Shown in pieces: positions 34,566-47,636 of a DNA stretch of 64,000 nucleotides (position 1 is the first letter of the stretch; each line of letters starts with the position of its first letter). The stretch covers positions 3,521,001 to 3,585,000 of the forward strand of contig NC_060977.1 in the NCBI RefSeq assembly GCF_910589235.1, written 5' to 3'. This DNA comes from Vespa crabro. Lineage: Eukaryota > Arthropoda > Insecta > Hymenoptera > Vespidae. The notes beneath the pieces were generated by a model, which saw nothing but the letters and a program-made list of their open reading frames with translations, did no database searches and had not been told where the DNA came from. Both the position numbers and the translations under genes were made by a program.

Positions 34566-34715
34566 TTCGAGGACGACATAGTTTTAATTGGTTTAGCAGT
34601 GTTCACTGTCGGGTGTCACGACGTCGCGACGCTGACGATGACAAATGGCCGCCACCCTCTCCATCCAGGTTCTCCTTCCGTTCAGTCGCCGAATTCCGCG
34701 AGATCGCTAACATCG

Positions 34716-34972
34716 CAGTAAACGACGACGACTACGACAACGCTACGACTACTACGACGACATTACGACGACTAAGACGACGACGACCTTTCCAGTTCTT
34801 CTCTCTTTCTCTATCTCTCTCTCTCTCTCTCTTCTTCGTATCCTTCCAAAGGACAACGATCTTTCTTCCTACCGTTTTATTTATTTACCAGAATAGAAAG
34901 AGAGAGAGAGGGAGAGAGAAAGAGAAAGAGAGGAAAACAGAAAGGGAGAGAGAGAGAGAGAGAGAGAGAGGA
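34716..34972. repeat. (ACG/ACT)n triplets with opposed (CT)n and (GA)n tracts
   Basis: Triplet array 34716-34792, then a CT tract at about 34801-34832 and a GA tract at about 34897-34971. The opposed tracts are complementary and could pair as a long hairpin. Confidence 0.9.
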
Positions 34973-35521
34973 AGACAAGTTCACGATAAATAAACTCACG
35001 TTTCATTCTTCTTATACTCTCGTCTAAATGAAACCTCATATAAATATAAACTGTTTTATTAAATTCTTCAATTACATATAATAATCCTTCGATGGATTAA
35101 CACTTTTCACCGATAGCCTTTAATAACTTTTTTGATAATAAATATTTCATTACTTTATCGAAAAATTAACAGTTCGTTAAGCCAGATTTTCATTTTACCA
35201 AAACTTGTTAAGTTTTATGTTTGTTCGTTTTAATTTCTACTGATATTTTACACGCAATCCTAATAAGCAGATAAATATATATTTTTTTTTCTTGTTTCTT
35301 TTTTCTTTTTTTTTTCAGAAAAATTATAAACGTAATATCAACTTGTATACAGTAATATTTAGTAATATATATAATATAAAAGTTATATGTAATAATATAA
35401 AACTATTTCTATATCGAGAAATTTGAGAAATATTACGAACATTTCGTTTAATATCTTTCAATACGTCGATTAAAAGATTCAATGATTGAACGGTGATAAA
35501 TTATTACAGATAATTTAATTG

Positions 35522-35524
<3 letters not shown>

Positions 35525-35560
<36 letters not shown>
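35525..35560. repeat. (GA)n microsatellite
   Basis: Pure GA run. Confidence 0.95.
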
Positions 35561-35562
<2 letters not shown>

Positions 35563-35926
35563 AATCAACTGAAATATTTTTACTTTTATTTATTTACAAG
35601 ATTCATAATTGCATACTAATTTGGATTAATTATAACGACCCTTGAAAAGCATCAGAATATTCCAATGTAAAATATAATATATTACAGTTTTCTCTAAATG
35701 TAATATAAATTTTTATATATTTTAACTATACATATATGGAACGTATAGAAAATAAAAAAAACTATAAAATACAAGGATAGGAAAAAAATACACTAAGCTC
35801 GTAGTATTGTAATTTGAAAAAAGAAAAGAAAAGAAAAAGAAATTAGTCTAAAAAATCTCGAGAAAAAGTAATTGATTATTAAAATCATCTAAGAACTTTT
35901 GAATCGGCCTGTATATATTTTGTCAT

Positions 35927-35927
<1 letters not shown>

Positions 35928-35962
<35 letters not shown>
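35928..35962. repeat. (TA)n microsatellite
   Basis: TA dinucleotide run. Confidence 0.9.
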
Positions 35963-35971
<9 letters not shown>

Positions 35972-37019
35972 AATACGTGTCATAAAATCGATAAGTACAA
36001 AATAAATCGTATAGAGGAATCAGACGTCCTCTGAGAAACGTTCGGTTGTTGATGTTTTCATTTAGTACAACTTCTGGAGGTCGTCGCTAGTATTATCACA
36101 AGGCAATGCTCATACTCGTTTAAACCGTCCTAGAGGTAAGACGTATTTCCTTTAAGAGTGTTAGATTAATTGCGTACCAAAATATAAAAGTAAAAATTCA
36201 CTACTTCGTCCATTCTTCGAGAAGAATAACGTAATGAACAAGTCAATATTAAATCATTCAAATGATTTTTCCGAATCAATGATAAATTCTATAACTATCA
36301 TTTAATTTTTATTTCATTGCATATTGTCATATTTAATTTCGTCTTACGATCTATATTTATTGTAATAAAATTCAATGCCATATAACATATCGAAGATCTC
36401 GTCGCATTAAATGGATAGCATTAGACGTTCTTTTTTTTTTTTTGCTTTTCTTTCGTATTAAAAAATTTTGGCTGAATAAGACAAAAAAAAAAGAAAAAAA
36501 GAAAAACAAAAATAAATAAAGAAAAAGAAAAAGAAAAAAAAAAAGAATCGTAGTAGGGTATAGGATACCTCTTACCTTCTTTCGTATTTACGATGCGTTC
36601 GCAAAAAAAAAAAAAACCGGAAATTCGTAATCGTGGATATTCAAGGGACGTGCAAAAGGGATCGTCTTCAAAGGGGAAAAAAGGTAAGCACGTGAATCAG
36701 AGACATAGTATAATGCTTTCACTAAGGCCGACCGAGGTAACCATCCGAGGACAATGTATTTTGCTCGACGTTTGTCGAAATCGAATTACCATTGGATTGA
36801 GAACGCGCACCGTTTCTTCTCTTCTTCGTCCTTTATTTCTTTTATTTCTATCTTATCCTTCTTATTTTATTCTTCGTTCTTACCTTTTCTAGTTTCAATT
36901 GCCCAACGACGATTGGACGAGCGAAAAGAAATTAAATAAGCGCGCGCAAACACAGGACCTAGGAAAGTTCGTTAAACGGAAACCGTCTGCGTCTAAAAGA
37001 GACGGACAAAGAAAGAAAA

Positions 37020-37044
37020 GAGAGAGAGAGAGAGAGAGAGAGAG
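37020..37044. repeat. (GA)n microsatellite
   Basis: GA run, purine strand on +. Confidence 0.9.
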
Positions 37045-37715
37045 ATAAAGAGAGAGAATGAGAAGGACCTAGACCAAACAAGAACAGATTTTTTATCTCT
37101 CTTTCACGATACAATCGAATCTCCTCCCTTCTCGCTACTTCGTCCATTCTTTGAAAAGAGGAACGGATGTATTTACGTCTTCTAACGATCGTTGCTGAAC
37201 GAATCATCAACTGCGTCCTGTAAACCCGAGAAAATACCTTCGGAACATTTTCAAAGTGGTAAGTTTATCTTTCTCTTTCCTTGTTTCGTCGATCTGATCG
37301 AATAATTTTTCTTACGTTATTTAATATCAATAAATGTTACATAATTTTATACCTATTTTTTCTTCTTCTTTTTTCTCCTTTTTTTTTTGTATTTTTTCTA
37401 AATATTACCATTCCTTCTCGAAAATGTTTTCATGGGAAATGATTGATCTTGAAGTAAGTAAATAAGCGAGTAAGAAAAAAGAAAAAAGAAAAAAAAAAAG
37501 AAGTAAATCTGTTATCGTAATACCAAAATTATATTTTAAATTGAAGAGCGAAAGTCTTTCAACGTATAATTTAAATTTTTCACGTCGATCATCGCCGCTA
37601 TTGGAAAAACGTCAAAAAATTTAGCTGCATTTTGAATTGTATATAGAGGGTAAGCACACACACAGACGCGCACGTTTTCAGAACCGCCAATTTTCGAAGC
37701 ATCTCGACTTCATCG

Positions 37716-38036
37716 TCAGCGACAGTTTCGTAATTTCGACAAGGTCCTTTTTACTGCCTTTGCCGGTGCTCGTCGGCTAGGATAGCGTTCATGGAAAAGC
37801 AAGAACGACGATGGGAAGGGTTGAAGGGAGTAGAGAAAATACGAGGAGTAATGGTAGCTAGATTCGCGAACGGGAGAAAAGGAATAGGAAGGGTGGACGT
37901 GCTGATGTATCCACTCTGTGCCCTCTACAAACCCTTCCTCTAAACCACGAGAGCATAGCGGTCTTTGCGGTCTTTGCACGGCTACCAGACGATCCTGCGA
38001 AATTGCTAATTTTCCTACGATAAAAACGAAAACCAT
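37716..38036 (-). CDS. Unrecognised 106-codon ORF, weak candidate
   Basis: ATG-initiated minus-strand frame of balanced composition, with a short hydrophobic start (MVFVFIVGKLAI) and a basic C-terminus (AVKRTLSKLRNCR). It lies in a CpG-rich patch. No family is recognised and no supporting promoter was identified. Chance origin is quite possible. Confidence 0.12.
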   Translation of the reverse strand: MVFVFIVGKLAISQDRLVAVQRPQRPLCSRGLEEGFVEGTEWIHQHVHPSYSFSPVRESSYHYSSYFLYSLQPFPSSFLLFHERYPSRRAPAKAVKRTLSKLRNCR

Positions 38037-38061
38037 GATAGATAGATACGTTTTCTCCCAT

Positions 38062-38063
38062 CT

Positions 38064-38096
<33 letters not shown>

Positions 38097-38098
38097 TT
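38062..38098. repeat. (CT)n microsatellite
   Basis: CT run followed by pyrimidine-rich sequence. Confidence 0.9.
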
Positions 38099-38346
38099 TT
38101 TTCTTCGTTACTTTGTTGTTAACTCGATTCTAAAAGATTTTCGAATCGTGAAACGAATGAACGATCGAAAATGTTCGTAAAAAGAAGAAAAAGAAAAGAG
38201 AAAACAACCGTATCGTCCGTATACGTTTCATTTCACTTGACCTTTTTTCTTTTCTTTCTCGTCGTTGCATTTTCTCCATTGTGTTTTCCCATTCTTTTTC
38301 TTCTTCTCGCGCTCGAAAGAAACAAAAAAAAAAAGAAAAGAAAAAA

Positions 38347-38372
38347 GAGAGAGAGAGAGAGAGAGAGAGAAA
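38347..38372. repeat. (GA)n microsatellite
   Basis: GA run, complementary to the CT run about 270 bp to its left. Confidence 0.9.
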
Positions 38373-40929
38373 AATGTAATTAGTAGACATGTTATTTTTC
38401 TTTTTCCCTTTTTTTTTTCTTTTTTCTTCTTTCTTTTTTTTTCTTTTTTTCCTCTCTTCTTTTTTACGAGTTTACCATTCCAATGACACTCGCTTCAAAG
38501 CCAAAGCTGAAAAATGACGATGCGTATAATAATGTTGGAACTTGAGACCAGACGAAGTTCGCTTTGATGCAAAATTTCTCTTCGAGAGGTAAGCGGATAT
38601 GACGTTATACGTAGAAGAGAATATGAGCAAAGTAAGTATTTCCGCCCTTATCCTTACCTACGGAAGTTTCCAAAGAAAAGGTACGAGCGTACACATTCGT
38701 TTCCACGTAAATTAAATGAGAAACAAAAATATTCGTTCAACGGGAAATGCAATTATCGTTAATGAAAAAAATTATTTATTCCATATTGGATATTGAAAAG
38801 GATCAAATATAAAGTATTAATAATAAGAATATCACCGTTTCTTATAGAAATGCAATAATCGTAGGTTTCCATTAAAATTATTTATTAATAAAGAATACAG
38901 ACTGGATTAATGCAGTTATTAATTAATAAATAACATGCGATCTGTAGTATTAAAAAAAAAAATTAAAAAAAAAAGAGGAGAGAAAAAAAGAGCTAAAAAA
39001 AAAGAAAAGAAAAGAAAAGAAAAATGACAAGTGAAAAAATTAAAAAAAAAAAGACGTGGATGTAATCCCACGCGGGTAATAACAATAGTCACTCAATGTC
39101 TCGTAGGATATAAGAAAATGTAAAAATTTTCTCTTAAAGAGAGAAAGAGAAATAGATGAGCAACGTGGAGACGGGAACCGAAGGAAAAGAATTTCTTAGA
39201 AAAGGGGAAAATCTTGAAGAAGCAACTTCTGTCTCTCTTCTCTCTCTCTTGAAGTAATCAATACATGCGTCTTCTATATAGCCAGCACCTTTTCCACCCT
39301 TCTCAACGACACGAACTCCTACTCTATCGATGCTGTATCCTTCCTACTTTTTCTCCCCTCTTCCTATCCCTTCCCCTCCTTCTTCCCACTCTTTTATTTC
39401 ATCTTTCTTTTTATTTCTCTCTTTCCTCTTTTTTTCTCTCTACTAATAACCTAACGCGAATGGTCGTATGTACGTAGTTTTCCTCTTTCTCTATCTTCTC
39501 CTTCTCATCTACCAGCATACAATACTAATGTTTTTCTTCTGGACTCATCCGTCTAGCGACTAACGTTTCACGAACGATTCGTAACGTCTTCGCGACTTTT
39601 ACCACTCGAAAAGCTGTCGTCGTTCGTTCTTACGTTAGCGAGAACATTACAAAGGAGTAAAGAAGGGAACAGGTGCAGTGTCCTGTGAAAGGTTTCGAGC
39701 CAGGATACGAGGGAGCGAGCGAGAGAGCGAACGCGTTCCGCTTGTCAGTTACGTGGAAACTCCAAGACGAATTATTGTTCGTTCCTTCTAGTTGAAATTG
39801 CACGAAGAGAGCAACCTTTTATCGCACTATCGTATACCATTTTCGAGAGGCGAAAAGAAAAAAATATTTTTTTCTTCCTCCTCCCATCTTTTTTCCTTCC
39901 TTTTCCTTCTTTCTTCCCTTTATTTCTTTTTTTCTTTCGTTCTTTCTCATTTCGAGTCTGTAAGAATAAAAGAAAGAAATGTGAAAATGAAGAAGAAAAG
40001 AGATAGAAGACGAAGAGGAAAGAAAGATGAAAAGAAAAACATGAGGGATAAATGAGCACGATGTCTCGTTCTTAATCGCTCGAACGATAAAATTTTAATT
40101 ATGGTTCTAGTCAGTAAATGGCAGATTATGAACTTTAATGCGATTAAAAGTTATCTCGTATAAATGGTAGGTAGCATCGCGATTACCTATGTTAAATATA
40201 TATATATGTATATGTATTCGTATCAAGGAAACTCGATGATATTACGAAGTCAGACTAATCATTAAGCAACCCCTCTGTTTTACCAAACTCGTTAAGTAAA
40301 TCATCTCTCGTCTATTTTATTAAGAACATCGGCGAGTATTAAAACTGATTCATGTCGAGACCATTTAACAATCAAATTTACTTTTTGCTTCTTCCTTGTT
40401 TTTTTGTTTTTTTAACATTCTTCCTAGTAACTAAACGAGATGATTTAATAATTAATTTAATAATATCTGAGTGATAGATAAAAATGTTTAGGATCTGACA
40501 TTTGATTCGATATAAAAAAAAAATGTTCACTTTTCTAACACATCTCAATGACTATAGCAAATGAAAGAATATTAAAATTAAAGATCTCTTATTCATGTGA
40601 CGTGTGTTGTTATCAATATTTTTCCATTTAAAGTATTAAATTCGTAAAGCTTATCAGCACTATGCAATAAATTCGCCAGATATAATTCTTATAAAACATT
40701 ACTCATAATTGTCACACTTTTTCTTTAATTAACTCTTCGTTCAGAGATAAAGTACAAAGTTTCGAAACAAAAAAAAAAAAAAAAAGAAAATTCTCTCTTT
40801 CTCTCTCTATCTCTCTCTGATTATTTACCTTTCGCTGCTAAAAGATTTCAAAGGGTTACGCATTTAAACTGCGCACCTCGTTTCATTTTTTTCAACGCTA
40901 TATCTCGACGAATCCGATCTACTTTTGAG

Positions 40930-40933
40930 ATAC

Positions 40934-40967
<34 letters not shown>

Positions 40968-40982
40968 ATATATATACATATA
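40930..40982. repeat. (TACA)n/(TA)n microsatellite
   Basis: ATACATAC units grading into TA repeats. Confidence 0.9.
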
Positions 40983-42871
40983 TACCTACGTATAAACAAA
41001 ATCAACGCGCTATGCGAATGGTACGATATCTCTTTAAAAGTTTCAGTGGCTTGGGTTAACGTAGTTTGCTTGGCTTGTTGAGGCCACTACTTCAACCATA
41101 TTGGTATTCGTACAACGAGAGCGCTTGACAGTAAACTCTTAAGAGAAACAACTTCTCTAACCTACCTTCTCTCTCTCTCTCTCTCTCTAACAAAGAGAAA
41201 TGTGAAATAGAATGGTGGATATTCGTCGAGCAATAAAATACGCTCGACGTATATACAATACATACGTTGTTACTCGAATTACTTTGATATGAAATTAAAA
41301 GATAGAAGTAGAAGATAAAGCAACAAATTTTGTCCCTAGTTTTATATATTTTAATTAATCCTTGACGATTGATTTAACATTTGATTATGCTAACACTCTT
41401 ACATAATTATCTGTACGAATGATTCTTTAATCAATCAAAATGATTACGTCTTTGACTTCGTTCATCAGATTAATTAAATCTTTGAAAAATTGAACGTACG
41501 TATTTAGGACGTATCCCCTCCTCCTCCTTCCCCCCCCCCAGAAAAGTTCCTAGGTCAGTTTAAAAATCGATTTAGGTAAATCGATTTAGTTTTTGAGATC
41601 CTTCGTGAGAGTCTGTAAAGAAATAAAGAAATTTTAATCATACACGCGTGATCGCATTTCAATGATATATTGTGAAACTATCAATAATAGTAATATACAT
41701 AGATACGTTATATATATATATATTTTTTTTTTTCTTAAACTCAAATATTTACTCAAAAGCATCGTTCTTTTATCGACAATTACAATCGATGATATGTTAT
41801 TCTGAAAAAAAAAAAAAGAAAAAAAAAAGAAATGTAGCACAATAAAAAATATAATTTGTGAACAGTCTAGGATATATATGAAACGAGTATTCATGCGTCA
41901 TTTTAAATATAAATAAACGTTATTTAAAAATGACCCTGTACTCCGTATTTTTTCTTCTATTTTTTTATTTTATTTTATTGCTTTTTTTTTTTTTCTTTGA
42001 ATAAATACGGAGAAATTTGGATATTATATGAAATATGTAAAGAACAAAGTAAATAAGTACTCTGTTATAACAGAAATAAAAAAAAAAGACTCTTTAAATT
42101 GCCATTGCATCATTTCATCACGATTTTAAAGATCCTTGAGTAAACGTAATTTGAAATTGGATTAATCGATTTCTATGATATTTACATTGTATGCATCAAA
42201 TATAAAATAATCAGATTTACGAAATGTCTATATATATATATATATCTTTTATATAAATACTTCAAAAGCAATTTGTAAAAAATTTATAAATTTATATCTC
42301 TTATCATTGTTATAACAAGACACATCTTTTGTTCTTTTTTAAATGAATTATTCTGATATAATTGAAATAGTATAATTATTTCTTGATACTTAAGAAAAAG
42401 AAAAAAATATATGAAAGAAAAAAGAAAGGAAAATCAAGAATATCAAGCTTTTTCTTCGCCGTTAAAAAAGTTCTTAGATTTTAAATAATTTCTTAATAAA
42501 AACTGACATTGTTATCGAATTTTGTGATAACGAATTAAAATTCGTAACTGCAAAAAAGATTGAACATGAGAAGAAAAAGAGATATCCATTGATTACGAAT
42601 TAAACGATTTATAGACAATTACGCGTTGGATAAAAATCGTCTGTAAATATGATTAAAAAACAAAATAAAAAAGAAACAGAAAAATAAATCGAAACGAGAT
42701 CGTACAAAGAGAAAGAGAATTCATGTGATACGGATTAGGTTCGCAAAAGCCTGGATACATTTTCGAGAGTTCTTTGGAAAAGAGGAGGAGGTGTAACTTG
42801 CATGAGGTCCTGGAAATGCGAGTTGTAAATGCCTAGTATAATTTATACGCTTGACTATCTCTTCGTTTTAC

Positions 42872-42873
42872 CA

Positions 42874-42922
<49 letters not shown>
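42872..42922. repeat. (CT)n microsatellite
   Basis: About 50 bp of pure CT. Confidence 0.95.
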
Positions 42923-42927
<5 letters not shown>

Positions 42928-43330
42928 TGTGTATGTGTGTTTTACTCACTTGCACGCACGCGCATATTACCGAGTATTTATACGCTCTTACGGTTGCATT
43001 TACATGCGAGCTTAGAGGACCGCTTTTGCACTTTTGCATAGATCGCCAAGTTCTAAACGCTAGAACACCAGAACTCTATATATGTACTTTATGCGCGCTT
43101 CTCTGTATTTATAATCATACGTGACGTTAATTCTCGTTGCCGAGTAACATATAGCTCAAACTACCGAAATATTCTGAATATTGTCTGGTCTAAGCGAAAG
43201 AGAAAAAGGGAAAGAGAGAAAGAGAGAGATACAAAGTCAAATTTTATGTTTCTAAATGAAACATAAAATCTTAGAACGGAAATACATAATAGCAGAGTTA
43301 TTATTTAGTCTAAAAGAAGTAAAGAAATAA

Positions 43331-43337
<7 letters not shown>

Positions 43338-43372
<35 letters not shown>
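43338..43372. repeat. (GA)n microsatellite
   Basis: GA run, one of the last purine-strand tracts before the orientation becomes uniform. Confidence 0.95.
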
Positions 43373-43376
<4 letters not shown>

Positions 43377-44025
43377 GAAAGAATGAAGTAAACATTTATG
43401 ATTTTTTTCAACGAATAAAAAGAAAAGAAAACTTTTCAATCTTATAAAGAAATATCTTCTTGGAGGAAATCTTCTCGTTTCTTCGAAAAATGTCGGTTCT
43501 ACTTTCGGCGTACCATCTAAGAAAAGGATCGTTGCGGTAGTTTCAAGAGCAGACGGTGGCCAGTACCTTTCGAGTATCATCATTCACTGGGTACGCGCTC
43601 TTAGCCGAAGTGGATTGTTAGGTTCGTATTACATTTACGCGACGTGCCGCATTAATTTATTATCCCCATAGTCGCGTTAACCGTAGCCACGGTGAACCAC
43701 TCCTGTTACAGACGCTAAGGTAATTATAACTCAACTCCCGACATGCGAAACTATGCAAAGCCAATCTAAACCTTGCTACCGATCCACTATCGCTATACCC
43801 AATCCTATCCCCTCCCCCTCCTCTTCACCGGCCCATCACATCCACACCGCCCAATCCTCCCAACCATCGTTCTTCTCCTTGTCGAGGTTTTCGACGTCGT
43901 GTTCTTGTCTTTCAACCGATCGACTCCGATCTTCCTATCCATTTTTCCTTCTCTGACTCTCTTAAGTGCTCCTAATCAGTCCTACTGAGCTTCGTTATTT
44001 CCATGAAAATGTTCGATTCGCTTAG

Positions 44026-44061
44026 AGAGAGAGAGAAAGAGAGAGGAGAGAGAGAGAGAGA
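44026..44061. repeat. (GA)n microsatellite
   Basis: The last long GA-oriented tract on the + strand in the window. Confidence 0.9.
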
Positions 44062-45322
44062 CAATGTTTTTATTTCACGTGAACTTTTAAAGAAACGATC
44101 GAAAATATTTTTGGAGTAAAAAATTTGTAAATTCACATTTAATGATATATACGAATCATGACATCTCTTAAACATTTAATATGATTTTAAATGTGTAATG
44201 TAAATTTGTCTTAATTTATATTACAAATATAGAAATATTTTATGCGAAACTTATGTGACAACGTGAATAATGCTATTTGATATTTCAATACGATCACTTC
44301 GAAATTTTCGAGATAATATTCGTGTTATTATATACAGTTCTATTTAAGGAAGTAATGAAATCATTTCAAAAAGAATTTGAATCATTTGGAAACTATGCAG
44401 AAAATTTGTCTTCGACATTGTTAAATAATATGTATATATACATATATATATATTTTTTTTGTAACATTTGAAATGAATTAAAAGATCATTTTTAAAATGA
44501 TATAAATATTATTATTAAGATATATAAATAAATAAATATATATATATATATAAATAATAAATGAAAAAATAGTGAAATTAAACGCAATCAATAGAAGATA
44601 TCCGAAGTATTGTCAATGGAAAAAAAAGATGTTCGCAAGTCATTTTTATCTTACATAACGAAGGAACGACGTTGTCTTGATAGATAGATCAATGATCGAT
44701 CTATAGTTCTCCATTAAATCACATATCCCTTTAGCCAACTGTGAACACACGAAAAATCAATACTTACACAGATATATATCTATGTACGTGAGCATGTATT
44801 ACCGATCGATCAAAGGAACAAATAAACTTGTCCTTACGGTCATCTATCGATTTTTATTCTTCTTTGTATAATTCATCCCCTCTTTCTCTCTTTTTCTTTC
44901 TGAAATGGTGGGAGCAATCAAAAAAAAAAGAAGAAAAAAAAAATAGAAAAAAGAATAAAGAAAGAAAAATCCCTATGCATATTTCTCTCGATCGTCATTT
45001 AAAATTTTCACCTTCGATTTTGTAATCTCACTTGACTTAAGATCTTAAGATTAAAATACATAAAATTGTTGGTAAAACGTTAAGAAAGAGAAAACGAAGA
45101 AAGAAAGAAAGAAATAAAGAAAGAAATAAAGAAAGAAAGAAAGAGAAAGAGAAGAAAGCTCTGATCGAAGAAGAAATATAGGTCGATCAGAAACATTTTA
45201 GCGATTTACACGAAAAAGACCGGAGGAAAAACTGTCGACTCGGAACGTGTAGCGTCAAGCGTTTTATACTCGATATATTTTATCGCTGGCGAAAGCTGAA
45301 TGGAAAGAAAAAAAGAAAAAGA

Positions 45323-45338
45323 AGAAGTAAAAGAAGAA

Positions 45339-45370
<32 letters not shown>

Positions 45371-45372
45371 AG
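45323..45372. repeat. (GAA)n trinucleotide repeat
   Basis: About 16 GAA/GAG triplets. Confidence 0.95.
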
Positions 45373-45697
45373 TCGAGGAAGAACCTTTTAAGACGAAAGA
45401 AAGCGGAATAACCGACGAACTAGAAACGATGACGCGAGAACGTTAACGCTCGAGATCTCGCATCGCGTGAGGAGAAACGCTAGAGAAATGGGTGGGGTGG
45501 GGGTTGAAAGGGTGGAGAAGGGGTATAACGGCTCCCTTAAAATGGCAACGAAAGTTCGTTTGTCCGATACTTCCGATACATTAAGCCGCAAATTTGTGAC
45601 TCCTTCGTGGAATTCGGATTAACAAAATTGCATTTTACGGTTCTCGCTCGCATTCCGGAGTACATAAATTTTCAAAGGGTATTCACGCGAAACGTTT

Positions 45698-45701
<4 letters not shown>

Positions 45702-45742
<41 letters not shown>

Positions 45743-45745
45743 TTC
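45702..45745. repeat. (CT)n microsatellite
   Basis: CT run. Confidence 0.95.
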
Positions 45746-45937
45746 ATGTGTCTCTCTTGATCGATCGATCCTCTTTTACACGTCCCTATACTTTCGTTCG
45801 TTGTTACTTCGCACCTAGCTTTCGTTGATAAATAAAATAAATAAAATTTATTCGAAATACGATAAACTCTTTTCTTCTTTTTTCTTTTCTCTATTTTTTT
45901 TTTTTTTTTTTTTTTTTTTAATGAAATAGGATATATA

Positions 45938-45970
45938 GACAGATAGATAGATAGACATATAGATAGATAG
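45938..45970. repeat. (GATA)n tetranucleotide repeat
   Basis: GATA units with one CATA interruption, just right of a 20+ bp poly(T) run. Confidence 0.85.
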
Positions 45971-46617
45971 TGACTTTAATTAATTTGCAAAGTACTTCGG
46001 TTCTGTTATTTTACCATAACGTAAAAATCATTTTTTCTTTCAATTACTGAATTAAAATTTACATTGGCTATTCGTCAATTTTACTCTGTACGAGTCTCAC
46101 TCTGTGATAGCTTTAAAACTTTAATACCCTCGATATATTTTTGTAGAAGATATTTTTAGATATTAAAGAGGAATTAATGAAAAAGAGAAAAAAAGAAAAA
46201 GAAAAAATAGAAAAGAAAAGAAAAAGAAAAATTAATTACATCGCCGTGAATTTTTCTTCTTTTTTTGTTCTTTAAATGATATTTAATGAACAATTAAATC
46301 ATTGCTCGTATATACATATATTAAACTACGTTAAATCACATTTGACATGTTGTAATTTTAAAAACGATTAATAATAAAATACTTGAATAATAAGAAAATT
46401 TAAACGTTAACAGTAAGTTCTAAATGTTGTTACCTTTATTACGTATCTAAAAGAATATATTGAATTATGACGCGTTAAGTACCTTGAAAATGAATTACCC
46501 CGAAATACCCTTATACATCTTTGTACCGTCGGTTCTCTTTTAACATCTCGCCATAAACGTTCTTACCAAGTTCGTTTAACGTTTCGTTGAAAATGTGAAA
46601 AAGATTTTCCGAAGGGG

Positions 46618-46710
46618 ATGAGTTTCGTCACGTTCCATGGATTTTCGTCCGGGGAAACTTTCATCATTCCTTTCGTTATCCCATACAATCCCTACGCCGC
46701 CGTAAGAACT
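46618..46710 (+). CDS. Possible first coding exon, unproven
   Basis: An ATG opens 31 codons of coding-like composition (MSFVTFHGFSSGETF at the start, IPYNPYAAVRT at the end) directly followed by a strong GTAAGT donor at 46711-46716, ending in phase 0. No family is recognised. An in-frame continuation exists at 50517, also phase 0. The combination may be chance. Confidence 0.15.
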
Positions 46711-47311
46711 GTAAGTTTATCGATCAAGAAGATATCTCCGTCGAGAGAAAAAAAAAAGAAAAAAAAAAAAAAAGAAAAAAAAAGAGAAGAAAAAAAAAGG
46801 AAAGAAAAAAAAAACAGAAGAACCAAGAAGCATAAAATATATGAAAGAATCGTATAAAGTTTTGAAAAAAGGGTAGGATACACGTCGTCGTTACGACTTA
46901 GACTTCTACGCAATATCTAGGTTTCTCGCCTTTTTTCTTTTTTTTTTTTTTTTCTTCAAAAATATAGAAGGAGGATAAACAAAGAGAAAGAGAAAGAGAG
47001 CGAGAGAAAGAAAGTAAAAAGGTTTAGAGATTGGAAGATTGGAAGTATTGGTTGGGTGATTATGTAGAAAGGGTGGTAAGAGGAAGGAAGTAGCATCGAT
47101 ATAATAAGAAGAAAACGACGTACGTTTCGGAGAACGTAAGTTTTGTATTTTCGTTGGTTGGTGTTGGTTCCGACGTGCCGTGGGAGTACTCCATTGGATT
47201 TTTTATGTCGTTCAACCAGCCGGCCTGCATTATGGAGACTTCACGGTCGTCTGGTTGGGAATTATATTAAGAGAAAGACAGCACATGGTGCAACCCAAGT
47301 ACACAGGTCGT

Positions 47312-47402
47312 CCTACCCTATCCTATTCTACCCTACCCTATCCTATTCTACCCTACCCTATCTTACCCTATCCTACCCTACTCTACCCTACCTTACTCTA
47401 CC
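47312..47402. repeat. (CCTAC/CCTAT)n pentanucleotide minisatellite
   Basis: About 18 units of CCTAY with CTCTA and TTCTA variants. The complement is (RTAGG)n, one base from the insect telomere unit TTAGG, but no true TTAGG run is present. Confidence 0.9.
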
Positions 47403-47599
47403 CTCGGGGAGGTTCTCTACCGGGTGCAACACCGTCGAGACTTTCTGGAACGTGAAACCTTTCTCGGAGCTACAGCGCGGAACTACGGAGCTTGCGGCTG
47501 AAAATTGCTCGCGTACCGCCGTCGACGAACGGAAAATCGATTAATCCAACCGCCGCCGCCACCTCCACCGCCTCCACCACCACTTCCATTGCCACCGTC

Positions 47600-47636
47600 G
47601 TTCCGTCCCGTCCCGTCCCGTACCGTACCGTCCCGT
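47600..47636. repeat. (CCCGT/ACCGT)n pentanucleotide repeat
   Basis: About seven GC-rich pentamers within a CpG-rich patch, unusual in this AT-rich window. Confidence 0.85.

Larger units (their letters stand above)
30400..36000. other. Non-coding region with CpG-rich patches
   Basis: Unique CpG-rich patches at about 30370-30560, 30940-31260, 31800-32100 and 33180-33330 alternate with CT, TA, GA and AAG repeats. A TTG-initiated 83-codon minus-strand frame (33075-33326) is not low-complexity but is unrecognised. Confidence 0.6.
36000..41000. other. Non-coding region
   Basis: Homopurine/homopyrimidine stretches plus CpG-rich patches (about 36040-36140, 36590-36800, 37600-38040, 39540-39790). 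One 106-codon ATG frame is noted separately. A segment after ATTTAG at 36068 and before GTAAGA at 36134 is open in one frame but is too short to call. Confidence 0.6.
41000..46600. other. Non-coding region
   Basis: AT-rich with CT, GA, GAA, GATA and poly(T) repeats. CpG-rich patches at about 43480-43980 and 45200-45660. No gene was recognised. Confidence 0.6.

Noticed and set aside
41939..42012. Inverted CTCCGTATT / AATACGGAG about 55 bp apart
   Set aside because: Short stem with a long poly(T)-rich spacer; likely incidental.
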